Source of the DNA: Gallionella sp. | GTDB lineage: Bacteria; Pseudomonadota; Gammaproteobacteria; Burkholderiales; Gallionellaceae | Assembly (NCBI GenBank): GCA_028699065.1 | Contig: JAQVVH010000003.1 | Location: 62,001-126,000, forward strand | Direction: 5' to 3' | DNA length: 64,000 nucleotides | In this document: piece after piece, positions 10,572-19,845 of the stretch | Layout of the letters: every line of letters starts with the position of its first letter | How positions within the stretch are numbered: the first letter of the stretch is position 1 | Notes under the pieces: generated by a model | Database searches by the model: none | What the model was told of the DNA's origin: nothing | The model's input: the letters and a program-made list of their open reading frames with translations, nothing else | Translations under genes and position numbers: made by a program

Positions 10572-11024
10572 ATGTCAGTGAATAAAGTAATTCTGATAGG
10601 CCGTCTCGGCAAAGATCCGGAGACCCGTTACATGACCAGCGGCGAAGCCGTCACCAATGCCACACTGGCAACTTCTGAAAACTGGAAGGACAAGAGCGGC
10701 GAAAAACAGGAAAAAACCGAATGGCATAACCTGGTTTTCTATCGTCGTCTTGCCGAAATCGCCGGTGAGTACCTGAAAAAGGGCTCGCAGGTCTATATCG
10801 AAGGCAAGCTGCAAACCCGCAAATGGCAGACCAAGGAAGGCCAGGATCGCTATACCACCGAGATCGTGGTGAACGAGATGCAAATGCTCGGCGGCAAGGC
10901 CACCGGCGGTGGCAGTTTCGAAGTGATGGAAAATCGCTCGTCGGCGCCGGCAGCTCAGTCTGCGCCCAAGGCCGCGCCGGCCAAGAGCAACTTCGACAAT
11001 TTTGACGACGATATTCCATTCTAA
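10572..11024 (+). CDS. ssb: Single-stranded DNA-binding protein
   Basis: 150 aa. It coats ssDNA during replication, repair and recombination. The OB-fold covers about residues 1-110 ([53 protein letters not shown]). A short linker rich in Ala/Pro/Ser leads to the acidic C-terminal peptide DDDIPF, the docking tip for SSB partner proteins. AGGGAG precedes the ATG. The linker is short compared with E. coli SSB. Confidence 0.97.
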   Translation: MSVNKVILIGRLGKDPETRYMTSGEAVTNATLATSENWKDKSGEKQEKTEWHNLVFYRRLAEIAGEYLKKGSQVYIEGKLQTRKWQTKEGQDRYTTEIVVNEMQMLGGKATGGGSFEVMENRSSAPAAQSAPKAAPAKSNFDNFDDDIPF

Positions 11025-11084
11025 AGTTTCCATGCCTTTGGGCACGATCACGGTTGCGGTAAGCGGCTTGCGGGTTTGAGTAGC

Positions 11085-11768
11085 ATGCCGCCGCTCGCAC
11101 CGGATGACTGGCTGGCCCTCTGGCTGACGCTCAAACTTGCCGGCGTCACTACTCTGTTGTTACTTTGTGTTGCAACGCCGCTGGCCTGGTGGCTGGCGTA
11201 TACGCGGCGCTGGTATGCCCCGGTTGTTTCCGCACTGGTGGCTTTGCCGCTGGTGTTGCCACCCACCGTGCTGGGGTTTTATCTGCTGGTGTTGATGGGA
11301 CCGCAAGGCGCGCTGGGGATGTTGTTCCAAACACTGGGGCTTGGCCGCCTGTCCTTTACCTTTGGTGGGCTGGTGTTGGGTTCCATGCTTTTCTCTCTCC
11401 CGTTCGCCGTCCAGCCAATTCGCAATGCCTTCGAAAGTATCGGACGCCGTCCGCTGGAAGTGGCCGCCAGCCTGCGCGCCGCGCCGCTGGACCGATTTTT
11501 CAGTGTTGCCCTGCCGCTGGCCCGCCCCGGTTTTCTGACCGCGATCATTCTGGCTTTTGCGCATACGGTCGGTGAATTCGGCGTCGTCCTGATGCTGGGC
11601 GGCAATATCTCCGGCGAAACCCGGGTGCTGTCGATCGCGATCTACAATCACGTTGAAGCCATGGAATACACGGCGGCGCACTGGCTTGCGGGTGGTATGG
11701 TGCTGTTCGCCTTTCTGGTGCTGCTGGGACTGTATCTGCTGGGGAACAAATTCAGGGTGGCGCGATGA
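11085..11768 (+). CDS. modB: Molybdate ABC transporter permease
   Basis: 227 aa from ATG 11085 (an in-frame TTG at 11076 is possible), close to the 229 aa of E. coli ModB. Five or six membrane segments and the ABC-permease EAA loop [15 protein letters not shown] followed by ALPLARPGF are visible; [22 protein letters not shown] is typical of ModB. It forms the inner-membrane channel for molybdate (possibly tungstate). modC overlaps it by 4 nt (ATGA). No periplasmic binding protein gene (modA) is next to it. Sulfate/thiosulfate specificity cannot be fully excluded, but the single-permease arrangement favours Mod. Confidence 0.87.
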   Translation: MPPLAPDDWLALWLTLKLAGVTTLLLLCVATPLAWWLAYTRRWYAPVVSALVALPLVLPPTVLGFYLLVLMGPQGALGMLFQTLGLGRLSFTFGGLVLGSMLFSLPFAVQPIRNAFESIGRRPLEVAASLRAAPLDRFFSVALPLARPGFLTAIILAFAHTVGEFGVVLMLGGNISGETRVLSIAIYNHVEAMEYTAAHWLAGGMVLFAFLVLLGLYLLGNKFRVAR

Positions 11769-12838
11769 GCGGAATTTATGCTCATTTTGTGTTGCGGCAT
11801 TCCGGGTTTGAGCTGGATGCCGGATTCGACGCGCCGGCGCGGGGGGTGACCGCCTTGTTCGGGCCGTCCGGTTCCGGAAAGACGACGGTTCTGCGCTGTC
11901 TCGCCGGACTTGAACGGGCATCCGGCCAACTGCAGGTGAACGGGGAGATCTGGCAGTCCGATGCTGTCTTTGTGCCGCCGCACCGGCGGGCCGTGGGTTA
12001 TGTATTTCAGGAAGCCAGCCTGTTTCCACATTTGTCCGTGCGCGAGAATTTGTTGTATGGCTACCGGCGAATTCCGGCGGCCGAGCGCCGGGTTCAGCTC
12101 GATCAGGTCGTCGAGTGGCTGGGGCTAGTGGCATTGATCGAACGGCGCGATCCGAATTCGCTTTCCGGCGGTGAACGACAGCGCGTGGCCATCGCCCGTG
12201 CTTTGCTGACCAGTCCGCGCCTGCTGCTGATGGACGAGCCACTGTCTGCACTGGATGGGCCGAGCAAACAGGAAATCCTGGCCTATCTCGAAACGCTGCA
12301 CTGTGAACTCGATATTCCCGTGGTTTATGTGACGCATGCGATGGAAGAAGTGACCCGGCTGGCGGATCATCTGGTCTATCTGCAACAGGGGCGGGTGAAG
12401 GTAGCCGGCGCGCTGCTGCCGATGTTGTCACAACCCGATTCGCCGCTGGCCAAATTTGAAGAGGCGGCGGTTGTGATTGAAGTGAGCGTGGGGGCGCTCG
12501 ACGAACCGTATCAGCTGGCCCGGCTGGACTTTTCCGGGGGGGCATTATGGGTCACGGCGGCTGACCTCACAGTGGGCCGTCAACTGCGCGCCCGCGTTCA
12601 GGCGCGCGATGTGAGCATTACCCTGCAGCCTCCGCAGGCTTCCAGTATCAACAACATTTTGCCCGCGACCATCGTCGCGCTGGCCGAGGCGGGTTCGGCC
12701 CGGATGAATGTGCAACTTCTGACGGGTGCCAATGTCATGCTCTTGGCACGCATTACCCGACGTTCCTGCGATACGTTGGGGCTGATGCCCGGTATGGCGG
12801 TTTACGCCCAGATCAAGACGGTGGCGCTGGCGGTTTAG
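11765..12838 (+). CDS. modC: Molybdate ABC transporter ATP-binding protein
   Basis: 357 aa. The ABC domain (about 1-235) has Walker [12 protein letters not shown]-loop [14 protein letters not shown], signature [16 protein letters not shown], Walker [13 protein letters not shown] and the switch histidine in [13 protein letters not shown]-terminal Mop/TOBE-like domain (about 290-355, [20 protein letters not shown]) is the oxyanion-sensing domain that gives ModC its feedback inhibition. It overlaps modB by 4 nt. The combination of ABC plus single Mop domain supports ModC over CysA or PotA. Confidence 0.88.
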   Translation: MSGIYAHFVLRHSGFELDAGFDAPARGVTALFGPSGSGKTTVLRCLAGLERASGQLQVNGEIWQSDAVFVPPHRRAVGYVFQEASLFPHLSVRENLLYGYRRIPAAERRVQLDQVVEWLGLVALIERRDPNSLSGGERQRVAIARALLTSPRLLLMDEPLSALDGPSKQEILAYLETLHCELDIPVVYVTHAMEEVTRLADHLVYLQQGRVKVAGALLPMLSQPDSPLAKFEEAAVVIEVSVGALDEPYQLARLDFSGGALWVTAADLTVGRQLRARVQARDVSITLQPPQASSINNILPATIVALAEAGSARMNVQLLTGANVMLLARITRRSCDTLGLMPGMAVYAQIKTVALAV

Positions 12839-12863
12839 CGCCCGGTTTGAAACAAGGATAAAT

Positions 12864-13448
12864 ATGAGCAAGGCATTCACGCGCGAAAACGATGGCGATG
12901 ATGACGATGATTTTGAAGGCGCCCCCAAACTACCGGAGGGCCTGAAAAATTATCTGACGCCGGGCGGTTTTCGTCAGTTGCAGGAAGAATACAAACATCT
13001 TTGGGATGTAGAACGGCCGGCGCTGGTGCAAACAGTTTCCTGGGCGGCTTCGAATGGCGACCGTTCCGAAAATGGCGATTATATTTACGGCAAGAAGCGC
13101 TTGCGGGAAATCGACCGGCGCCTGCGTTTCCTGGCCAAGCGGCTGGAAAACGCGCAAGTCGTCGACCCCGAGCAGCGCGGTGAATGCGAACAGGTATTTT
13201 TTGGCGCGACGGTGACCGTGCTGCATGGCGATGGCCAGTCACGGACGTACAGCATCGTCGGCATTGATGAAGCCAATGTCACGCGGGGACATATCAGCTG
13301 GGTCTCCCCGCTGGCGCGTGCGCTGCTCAAGGCGCGCGAAGGCGACGTGCTGAATCTGGCACTTCCGGGCGGCAGGGAAGAAATCGAAGTGCTTGAGGTG
13401 CGATATCTTGCACTGGAGTTTGTTGAGGATGACGCGTGCGGCCGCTGA
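12864..13448 (+). CDS. greB: Transcription elongation factor GreB
   Basis: 194 aa including an acidic N-terminal extension (DGDDDDDFEGAP) not found in E. coli GreB (158 aa). Gre factors enter the RNA polymerase secondary channel and stimulate cleavage of backtracked RNA. The N-terminal coiled coil carries the tip acidic motif in GDRSENGDYIYGKKRLREID; RFLAKRLENAQVVD and the C-terminal FKBP-like domain (VFFGATVTVLHGDG ... SPLARALLKAREGD) match GreB rather than GreA. The AAGGA ribosome binding site precedes ATG 12864. The stop lies 13 nt inside selO. Confidence 0.93.
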   Translation: MSKAFTRENDGDDDDDFEGAPKLPEGLKNYLTPGGFRQLQEEYKHLWDVERPALVQTVSWAASNGDRSENGDYIYGKKRLREIDRRLRFLAKRLENAQVVDPEQRGECEQVFFGATVTVLHGDGQSRTYSIVGIDEANVTRGHISWVSPLARALLKAREGDVLNLALPGGREEIEVLEVRYLALEFVEDDACGR

Positions 13449-14995
13449 CCTTTGACAATCGCTGGATCGGCGTATTGCCGGGTGACAAGTCGGGGGCGGT
13501 GCATTCCCGCCATACACACGGGGTTTGTTGGGCAGCGGTGACGCCGACGCCGGTGACACGGCCGCGTTTGCTGGCTTGGTCTCCCGAGGCCGCGGCCTTG
13601 CTGGATCTCGATGCAAACGATGTGCAGTCGGAAGCTTTTCGCGAAGCATTTTCCGGCAACGCCCTGTTGCCTGGGATGGCCCCTTATGCCACACGTTATG
13701 GTGGTCATCAGTTTGGCCAGTGGGCAGGGCAGCTGGGAGACGGCCGGGCAATCTCACTGGGCGAGGCGATCAATCCGCAGGGTAAACGCTGGGAATTGCA
13801 GCTTAAAGGCGCCGGACAGACTGCGTATTCGCGGCGTGCCGATGGCCGCGCCGTGTTGCGTTCATCGATCCGCGAATTTCTGTGCAGCGAAGCCATGTTT
13901 CACCTTGGCATTCCGACGACTCGCGCCTTGAGTCTTATTGCCACGAGTGACGTCGTCCGGCGCGATATGTTGTACGACGGGAATCCGCGCAACGAACCCG
14001 GGGCCATTGTTTGTCGCATGTCGCCCTCGTTTACACGATTCGGTCATTTTCAGATTCATGCGGCCCAAGGCGAGTTGGATGTTCTGCGGCAGTTGGTGGA
14101 TTTCACCATTGCGCGGGACTTTTCTCATCTCGCGGGGGCGCCGGCCGAAAAATTCGACGCATGGTTCGCCGAAGTTTGCATGCGAACGGCGCGGTTGATG
14201 ACGGAATGGATGCGCGTAGGTTTTGTGCACGGCGTGATGAATACCGACAACATGTCGATACTCGGATTGACCATCGATTACGGCCCCTATGGCTGGCTCG
14301 AAAATTTTGATCCGGGCTGGACGCCCAATACCACGGATGCGGAAACCCACCGTTACTGTTTTGGCAACCAGATCGTTGTTGCGCGCTGGAATCTCGAACG
14401 TCTTGCAGAAGCTCTGCATCCCATCGCGCCGGCTCCCGGTATTCTGGATGCCGGATTGGCGGCTTTCGATGCCGAGTCCGCGGGCACGATGCAATCCATG
14501 CTGGCGGGTAAATTCGGATGGTCTTGCTGGCAGGGTGAGGAAGATGCGGTGCTGGTGGGTGAGATCTTTGAGCTGATGCAGCGTAGCGAACTCGATATGA
14601 CGGAATTCTTTCGCGGGTTGGCGACGGTAGATCTGATGGCCCCCGAGGTCGAAATCCTGCGCGCCAGTGCTTACGACCCCGCGTTGTTTGAGAATCATCG
14701 GGAAGGTCTGTCGGTATGGCTGCATCGCTATGCGCTGCGCACGCGTCGGGAACAAACCAATGACAGCGACCGGCGCGCCCGGATGAACCGCCTCAACCCT
14801 CGTTTTGTGTTGCGTAACTATCTCGCACAACAGGCGATTGACGCCGCCGAACAGGGTGATCTCGAGCTCCTGCATCGATTGCTCGACGCCGCCCGACATC
14901 CTTACGATGACAGGCATCCGCCTGGATTGTTGGCAAACCGCCCGGATTGGGCGCGCAACAAACCCGGCGCGTCGATGCTGTCATGCAGCTCCTGA
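13436..14995 (+). CDS. selO: Protein adenylyltransferase SelO (YdiU/UPF0061)
   Basis: 519 aa from a GTG at 13436 that overlaps the greB end by 13 nt. SelO is a pseudokinase-fold enzyme that transfers AMP to Ser/Thr/Tyr of target proteins in redox homeostasis. Seen: RYGGHQFGQWAGQLGDGRA (nucleotide-binding loop), ELQLKGAGQTAYSRRADGRA, GVMNTDNMSILGLTIDYGP (active-site Asn/Asp region) and the C-terminus MLSCSS. The antepenultimate Cys takes the place of selenocysteine in animal SelO. Length is somewhat greater than E. coli YdiU (478 aa). It is convergent with the methyltransferase gene, with 15 nt between stops. Confidence 0.94.
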   Translation: MRPLTFDNRWIGVLPGDKSGAVHSRHTHGVCWAAVTPTPVTRPRLLAWSPEAAALLDLDANDVQSEAFREAFSGNALLPGMAPYATRYGGHQFGQWAGQLGDGRAISLGEAINPQGKRWELQLKGAGQTAYSRRADGRAVLRSSIREFLCSEAMFHLGIPTTRALSLIATSDVVRRDMLYDGNPRNEPGAIVCRMSPSFTRFGHFQIHAAQGELDVLRQLVDFTIARDFSHLAGAPAEKFDAWFAEVCMRTARLMTEWMRVGFVHGVMNTDNMSILGLTIDYGPYGWLENFDPGWTPNTTDAETHRYCFGNQIVVARWNLERLAEALHPIAPAPGILDAGLAAFDAESAGTMQSMLAGKFGWSCWQGEEDAVLVGEIFELMQRSELDMTEFFRGLATVDLMAPEVEILRASAYDPALFENHREGLSVWLHRYALRTRREQTNDSDRRARMNRLNPRFVLRNYLAQQAIDAAEQGDLELLHRLLDAARHPYDDRHPPGLLANRPDWARNKPGASMLSCSS

Positions 14996-15010
14996 GCTGT
15001 TTGCCCGTGA

Positions 15011-16273
15011 TTAGTTGCGCTCGAGGATCGCGGCGAAAAAACCGTCGGTGTTGTGCGTGACCGGTGAAAGTTGCAGGTAATTTCCAGTTTGCAGGGAAAT
15101 TTTTTGTTGTTGCAAAACATCGTCCGCGGGTACCAGCACAAACTCGGGATGTGCCGCGAGAAACGCTTCGACGATGTGCTGGTTTTCCTCCTGCAACAGG
15201 CTGCAAGTTGCATACACCAGGCGTCCGCCTTTTTTCAGCAGGCGTGCGGCCGACGCCAGAATTGCCGACTGTTTTTGCGTGAGCTCCTCAATGCTGCCGG
15301 GAGACTGACGGAATTTCAGATCCGGATTGCGGCGCAGCGTACCCAGCCCGCTGCAGGGCGCATCAACCAACACGCGGTCGATCTTGCCGGCCAGCCGCTT
15401 AACCTTCAAATCATTTTCGTGCGCGATCAACATCGGCTGGATGTTGCTCGCACCGGAGCGCTTCAGTCGCGGCTTCAGATTGGCGAGGCGTTTTTCCGAA
15501 ACATCCAGCGCATAAAGACGTCCCTGCGAATTCATCAGTGCCGCGAGCAGCAATGTTTTTCCGCCGGCACCGGCGCAAAAATCCACCACCATGTCGTTGC
15601 GTTTCGGCGCCAGTAACAATCCCAGCAGCTGGCTGCCTTCATCCTGAACTTCAACTTTACCTTCGGTAAAGAGCGGATCCTTGTTCAGCGGAATTTTGTC
15701 CTTGAGTCGAATACCGAGCGGTGAATACGGTGTTGGCGTGGCATCGATCTGCTGGGACTGGAGCTGCGCCAGCACTTCATCGCGTTTAGCCAGCAGTGTG
15801 TTGACGCGCAGATCCAGCGGTGCGGCATTTTGCAATGCCTGACCGAGGGCGAGAATATCTGCCTCGGAATGGCTTGCGCGTAATTTCTCAATCAGCCACT
15901 CCGGAAATTCTGCTTGTATCGCCAGTGACAGCGCGGAAATTTTCAGGCCCTTCACACTGCCCAGCCACGCCTTCTCGTCATGCTTCAAAACGGGTTCGAT
16001 TTCGCGCAGGTTATAACCGCCGAAGCGGAACAGGTGCGCGAGCGCCATGCGGCGCGCGGTGGGTTGTCCCTCGTTCAGGGCGCAGGCGTGTTCCAGCAGC
16101 AGACGGTGACGCAGCACGCCGAAAACGGTTTCAGCGACCAGCGCGCGTTCCTTCGAACCAATCCGGTTGTCCTGAAAAAAGTAGCGCAGCGTGGTGTCTG
16201 CGGGGTGTGCCAGCGGCAGAATGGCACGCAGGGCCTGGATGACAAGATCCAGCCGGTATTCGGTGATTAGCAT
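15011..16273 (-). CDS. RsmB/NOP-family rRNA (cytosine-C5) methyltransferase
   Basis: 420 aa. The N-terminal RNA-binding domain related to NusB (about 1-140) is followed by a Rossmann methyltransferase domain. SAM-binding motif I is VVDFCAGAGGKTLLLA; motif IV VDAPCSGLGTLRRNPD and motif VI VYATCSLLQEEN contain the two catalytic cysteines of m5C methyltransferases. The RRNPD sequence resembles RsmB (16S C967), but this lineage may also carry a separate rsmB near fmt, so the exact target is left open. It is the last gene of the purM-purN-DUF3108 cluster, beginning 30 nt after the preceding stop. Confidence 0.88.
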   Translation of the reverse strand: MLITEYRLDLVIQALRAILPLAHPADTTLRYFFQDNRIGSKERALVAETVFGVLRHRLLLEHACALNEGQPTARRMALAHLFRFGGYNLREIEPVLKHDEKAWLGSVKGLKISALSLAIQAEFPEWLIEKLRASHSEADILALGQALQNAAPLDLRVNTLLAKRDEVLAQLQSQQIDATPTPYSPLGIRLKDKIPLNKDPLFTEGKVEVQDEGSQLLGLLLAPKRNDMVVDFCAGAGGKTLLLAALMNSQGRLYALDVSEKRLANLKPRLKRSGASNIQPMLIAHENDLKVKRLAGKIDRVLVDAPCSGLGTLRRNPDLKFRQSPGSIEELTQKQSAILASAARLLKKGGRLVYATCSLLQEENQHIVEAFLAAHPEFVLVPADDVLQQQKISLQTGNYLQLSPVTHNTDGFFAAILERN

Positions 16274-16303
16274 TTTGTGTTCAATTTTTGAGAGGCGCGC
16301 AGT

Positions 16304-17386
16304 TTAACAAACCGCAGCGCCTTGCGTGCAGGCAGGCGGTGAAGTTTCCGGAGGCAGCGTGTCGGGTGATTTTTGTGGTGGAGCAAATTCCGCGTTTTCT
16401 TCCGAGACCCGTATTTCGGAAATGCGCATTTCACCCTGCACCTTGCCGGCGCGGTCGAGCTGCTGCAGCTTGATCGGCAGCAAACGATATTCGAGCGCCA
16501 GCCAGACGATGAGGCCTTCCTCGCCGGGCTGATGGAGTTTTCGCAGCGGCAGCGCCCGCAATTTTCCCAGCGGTGTGTCGATGGTTTCTTCCGCGCCGAT
16601 CTCCAGTTCGTAGTGCTCCAGTTTTTTGCCGTTGCTGATCTCGACCGGCGCGATTTCGCGCCCCGCCAGCGTGAGCTGCGAAAGTTGATAAAGAAAGCTG
16701 AGGAAATCCTGCGCGTTATCAGGCAACGCCGCTTTGCCGCCGTGCGAAAAATGAATGGAGTGTCCGGCGAAATCAAATTCGGCGCTGACATCCTGTGTGC
16801 CGCTCGCCTGTTTGCGGGCTTCGCTGAAACGTTGCGGGTGCAATCCCAGTGTGTCGGCTTTTCCCTGGCTGGATTGCGTCATCAGAAACGTTTTGAAAAT
16901 ACTGGCCAGCCCGGTGGTCTGCGTTTCCGAGCTCAGCACATATTCCCCATTTTCGATTTCCAGACGATGCACCGTTTCACCCAGCTTCAATCCGCCTGCG
17001 CCCTGATATACCGCAAATGTCAGCTTGGCCTGGCGAGGCAGAGGAATGCGCGGTTGTGGCGGCGCTTCAGTAAGCGATTCTTCCGCGGGCGGTTCGTCGA
17101 TCTGCGGCTCTTCTTCTGCCGCTGGCATGAGGGGTTCCGTCACGTTTTCTTGCGGTAATGTTTGAACAGGTGCGGGTGTGACAGGCTTTGGGGGGGCTGG
17201 TTTCTTTGCCGGTTTTGGCGCGGGGACAATCTTCGGGAGCGGTTCGAGTTTTGCCATCAGCGGCGGCAAGGGCGTTTCTGCAGGCTTGAGATGCACCAGA
17301 GGTACAAACATCACCAGCCCGTGCAGCAGAAGGGAAAGCCCGATAGCGAACGCCGCCCGGGCCGCGGGCGATTGAGGCAGGGACAT
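16304..17386 (-). CDS. DUF3108 protein with TonB-like membrane anchor and proline-rich linker
   Basis: 360 aa. Residues about 10-30 form a single membrane helix (AFAIGLSLLLHGLVMFVPLV), followed by a Pro/Ala/Lys/Glu-rich periplasmic linker (about 35-115, with PKPAKKPAPPKPVTPAPVQ) like that of TonB or TolA, and a C-terminal DUF3108 domain (about 120-335). A TonB-type energy-coupling C-terminus is not recognisable. The tail is Pro-rich and ends in Cys (GAAVC). Function is unknown; the layout suggests an inner-membrane anchored protein reaching across the periplasm. A second DUF3108 gene lies directly upstream, so they may form a pair. Confidence 0.75.
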   Translation of the reverse strand: MSLPQSPAARAAFAIGLSLLLHGLVMFVPLVHLKPAETPLPPLMAKLEPLPKIVPAPKPAKKPAPPKPVTPAPVQTLPQENVTEPLMPAAEEEPQIDEPPAEESLTEAPPQPRIPLPRQAKLTFAVYQGAGGLKLGETVHRLEIENGEYVLSSETQTTGLASIFKTFLMTQSSQGKADTLGLHPQRFSEARKQASGTQDVSAEFDFAGHSIHFSHGGKAALPDNAQDFLSFLYQLSQLTLAGREIAPVEISNGKKLEHYELEIGAEETIDTPLGKLRALPLRKLHQPGEEGLIVWLALEYRLLPIKLQQLDRAGKVQGEMRISEIRVSEENAEFAPPQKSPDTLPPETSPPACTQGAAVC

Positions 17387-17391
17387 GAGCT

Positions 17392-18093
17392 TTAGCGCAT
17401 TTCCAGTGAGCTCAATACCTGGGTCATGGTGCTGCCATCGGCTTCGGTAATCACCATTTTGCAGGGCAGGGAACGCAATTCGCTGGCCAGCCAGATTTCG
17501 TTGTGCCGCTCGCCGGGTTTGGCCTGGTCATCGAGATAGCGCGTATGGAAAGTGCCGGCAGGCGTTTCCAGCACCGGGCCGGATGTGATGGCGTAATGAT
17601 AATCACTGACTTTCGTGCCGTCGGTTAGCGGAAAATTTGCGGTGCGAGCCCCTGCGGCTAAAAACAGGAACTGGTACATCGCACTCAGACGGTCCTGCGT
17701 GCCCTCGCGCAGGGGCAATTGCTTGCGTTGTCCCTGATGGGTGAGGGTCAGCGTGTTGTGCGACCAGTCGAATTCGGCATCGCTGTTTTTATTGCTGTCG
17801 AGATCGCGGCGATGGCTGGTTTTTGCAGGGCGCAAACCTTGCCCGGTGATGTTGCCCGTGCTGGTCACCACGACCTTTTCCGGCTTGAACAGCGCGAGGA
17901 TACCAATCGGAGCTGTGACACTGTGCAGTGTGTAGTGATCGCCCTCGCGGGTAAACGTTTCTTCCATGGTGCCGATCTTGATGCCGCTTTTGTGGACATC
18001 GTAAACGGCGTGGATGTAGGCGGGCGGTGCCGCAAAAACCCGCGACGCGGCCAGCCACAGCAAGACTGCCAGCAAACTCGAAAATACTTTCAT
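17392..18093 (-). CDS. Secreted DUF3108 protein
   Basis: 233 aa with a clear signal peptide (VFSSLLAVLLWLAASRVFA, cleavage likely after AFA/ASRVFA near residue 21), so periplasmic. The rest is a single DUF3108 domain, with YDVHKSGIKIGTMEETFTREG and TPAGTFHTRYLDDQAKPGER; the family is predicted to be beta-rich. No catalytic motif is evident. It is separated from the anchored DUF3108 paralogue by 5 nt and from purN by 4 nt, so all are likely in one transcript. Function unknown; envelope-related role inferred from the signal peptide only. Confidence 0.75.
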   Translation of the reverse strand: MKVFSSLLAVLLWLAASRVFAAPPAYIHAVYDVHKSGIKIGTMEETFTREGDHYTLHSVTAPIGILALFKPEKVVVTSTGNITGQGLRPAKTSHRRDLDSNKNSDAEFDWSHNTLTLTHQGQRKQLPLREGTQDRLSAMYQFLFLAAGARTANFPLTDGTKVSDYHYAITSGPVLETPAGTFHTRYLDDQAKPGERHNEIWLASELRSLPCKMVITEADGSTMTQVLSSLEMR

Positions 18094-18097
18094 TGAA

Positions 18098-18736
18098 TTA
18101 CTCCAGGCCGGGAGAAATCAGTGCGTGCCCGGCTTGTTTATCACGCCGGAATATGACGTGTTCATCCGGGCCCAGTTCAATCTGGGCATGGCACAGCCAC
18201 TGCAATGCCTGAGGATAGACGCGATGTTCCTGTTGCAGAACGCGCGCTGCAAGCGATTGTTCCGTATCGTTTTTCATTACGGAAACGGCGGCCTGGATGA
18301 TGATTGGGCCGTGGTCCAGCGCGGGTGTAACAAAATGTACGGTACACCCGTGAATGCATACACCATCCTGCAATGCGCGGGCATGGGTGTGCAGACCGGG
18401 ATATGCGGGCAGCAGCGACGGGTGGATATTGATCAGACGACCACGGTAATGATTGACGAAATCCTCCGTGAGGATGCGCATGAATCCGGCCAGCACAACG
18501 AAGTCCGGCTGGAATTCGTCGATTACTTGGGCCAGCGCCGCATCGAACCCGGCGCGATCCGGGTGGTCATGATGCGAGACCACGGCCGTCGGAATGCCTC
18601 GCGCTTCGGCATACGCCAGACCGCCGGCATTGGCCCGGTTGCTGATCACCGCCGCGATCCGGCAGGGCAGTTGCGCCTCCACCAGTGCCTGCATGTTGGA
18701 GCCGCGCCCGGAAATCAGAATGACGATTTTTTTCAC
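18098..18736 (-). CDS. purN: Phosphoribosylglycinamide formyltransferase (GAR transformylase)
   Basis: 212 aa, the usual PurN length. It transfers the formyl group of 10-formyl-THF to GAR, step three of purine synthesis. Seen: KIVILISGRGSNMQALVEA at the N-terminus, catalytic region INIHPSLLPAYPGLHTHARA (Asn and His) and VHFVTPALDHGPIIIQAAV with the third catalytic residue Asp. It begins 6 nt after purM, matching the common purM-purN operon. Confidence 0.96.
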   Translation of the reverse strand: MKKIVILISGRGSNMQALVEAQLPCRIAAVISNRANAGGLAYAEARGIPTAVVSHHDHPDRAGFDAALAQVIDEFQPDFVVLAGFMRILTEDFVNHYRGRLINIHPSLLPAYPGLHTHARALQDGVCIHGCTVHFVTPALDHGPIIIQAAVSVMKNDTEQSLAARVLQQEHRVYPQALQWLCHAQIELGPDEHVIFRRDKQAGHALISPGLE

Positions 18737-18742
18737 GGCAGC

Positions 18743-19783
18743 TTAGCGCACCTGGGTTTGGTGTTCTTCGCCCTGCCGGGTGCGAATGACACCGATGCGG
18801 AAGACCTGTTCTCCGGCCTCCTGCAAATGCGCCATCGCTGCGTCAGCATCGCCGGCGGCGACAATGACTACCATGCCGATGCCGCAGTTGAAAGTGCGAT
18901 ACATTTCCTGCGGCTCGACGTTGCCGCCTTCTTGCAGCCAGCGGAACAGCTTTGGCATGGACCAGGCTGTGCTGTCGATGTCGGCGACCACGTTTGCGGG
19001 CAGCACGCGTGGAACGTTTTCCGTGATGCCGCCGCCGGTAATGTGCGCCATGCCTTTGACGGTCAGTTTTTCCATCAGCGACAGCATTGGCTTCACGTAC
19101 AGTCGGGTTGGCGCCATGATGCAATCGGCCAGCGTGCGCTCGCCATCGAAGCGTGCGTTCAGATCCGGCTGGCTGCGCTCGATGATTTTGCGCACCAGCG
19201 AGTAGCCGTTTGAGTGCGCGCCGTTGGAGGCCAGACCCAGTACCACGTCGCCCGGCGCAATGTGTTCGCCGGTAATGATTTTGGATTTTTCCACCACGCC
19301 GACGGCAAAGCCGGCGAGATCATATTCACCCACCGGATACATCCCGGGCATTTCGGCCGTCTCGCCGCCGATCAGCGCGCAACCGGATTGTTCGCAGCCG
19401 GAAGCGATGCCTTTCACCACTTCGGTCGCCGCCGCCACGTCGAGTTTTCCGCAGGCGAAGTAATCGAGGAAGAACAGCGGCTCGGCGCCCTGCACCAGAA
19501 TGTCGTTGACGCTCATGCCGACCAGATCGATGCCGACGGTGTCGTGACGGTTCAGTTCGAAAGCCAGCTTGAGTTTTGTACCCACGCCATCGGTGCCGGA
19601 AACCAGCACCGGCTCCCGGTATTTTTTAGAGATTTCCACCAGGCCGCCGAATCCGCCGATACCGGACAGGACTTCCGGCCGCATGGTGCGCCTGGCGTAG
19701 GGTTTGATGTTTTCGACCAGCTGATCACCGGCATCGATATCGACACCGGCATCGCGATAGGAAAGTGAAGATGGCGTGCTCAA
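18743..19783 (-). CDS. purM: Phosphoribosylformylglycinamidine cyclo-ligase (AIR synthetase)
   Basis: 346 aa from a TTG start at 19783, which reproduces the family N-terminus ([20 protein letters not shown]). PurM closes the imidazole ring of AIR using ATP. Seen: [51 protein letters not shown] and [16 protein letters not shown]. It heads a minus-strand cluster purM-purN-DUF3108-DUF3108-methyltransferase. The 62 bp to the divergent AI-2E-type permease gene must hold both promoters; no clear hexamer pair was found. Confidence 0.96.
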   Translation of the reverse strand: MSTPSSLSYRDAGVDIDAGDQLVENIKPYARRTMRPEVLSGIGGFGGLVEISKKYREPVLVSGTDGVGTKLKLAFELNRHDTVGIDLVGMSVNDILVQGAEPLFFLDYFACGKLDVAAATEVVKGIASGCEQSGCALIGGETAEMPGMYPVGEYDLAGFAVGVVEKSKIITGEHIAPGDVVLGLASNGAHSNGYSLVRKIIERSQPDLNARFDGERTLADCIMAPTRLYVKPMLSLMEKLTVKGMAHITGGGITENVPRVLPANVVADIDSTAWSMPKLFRWLQEGGNVEPQEMYRTFNCGIGMVVIVAAGDADAAMAHLQEAGEQVFRIGVIRTRQGEEHQTQVR

Positions 19784-19845
19784 GTTGAGTTCTCGCTTTC
19801 AAAAAGGTAGAGTTCAGGCGTTTTTCGCCGCGAATTTTACCCGAA

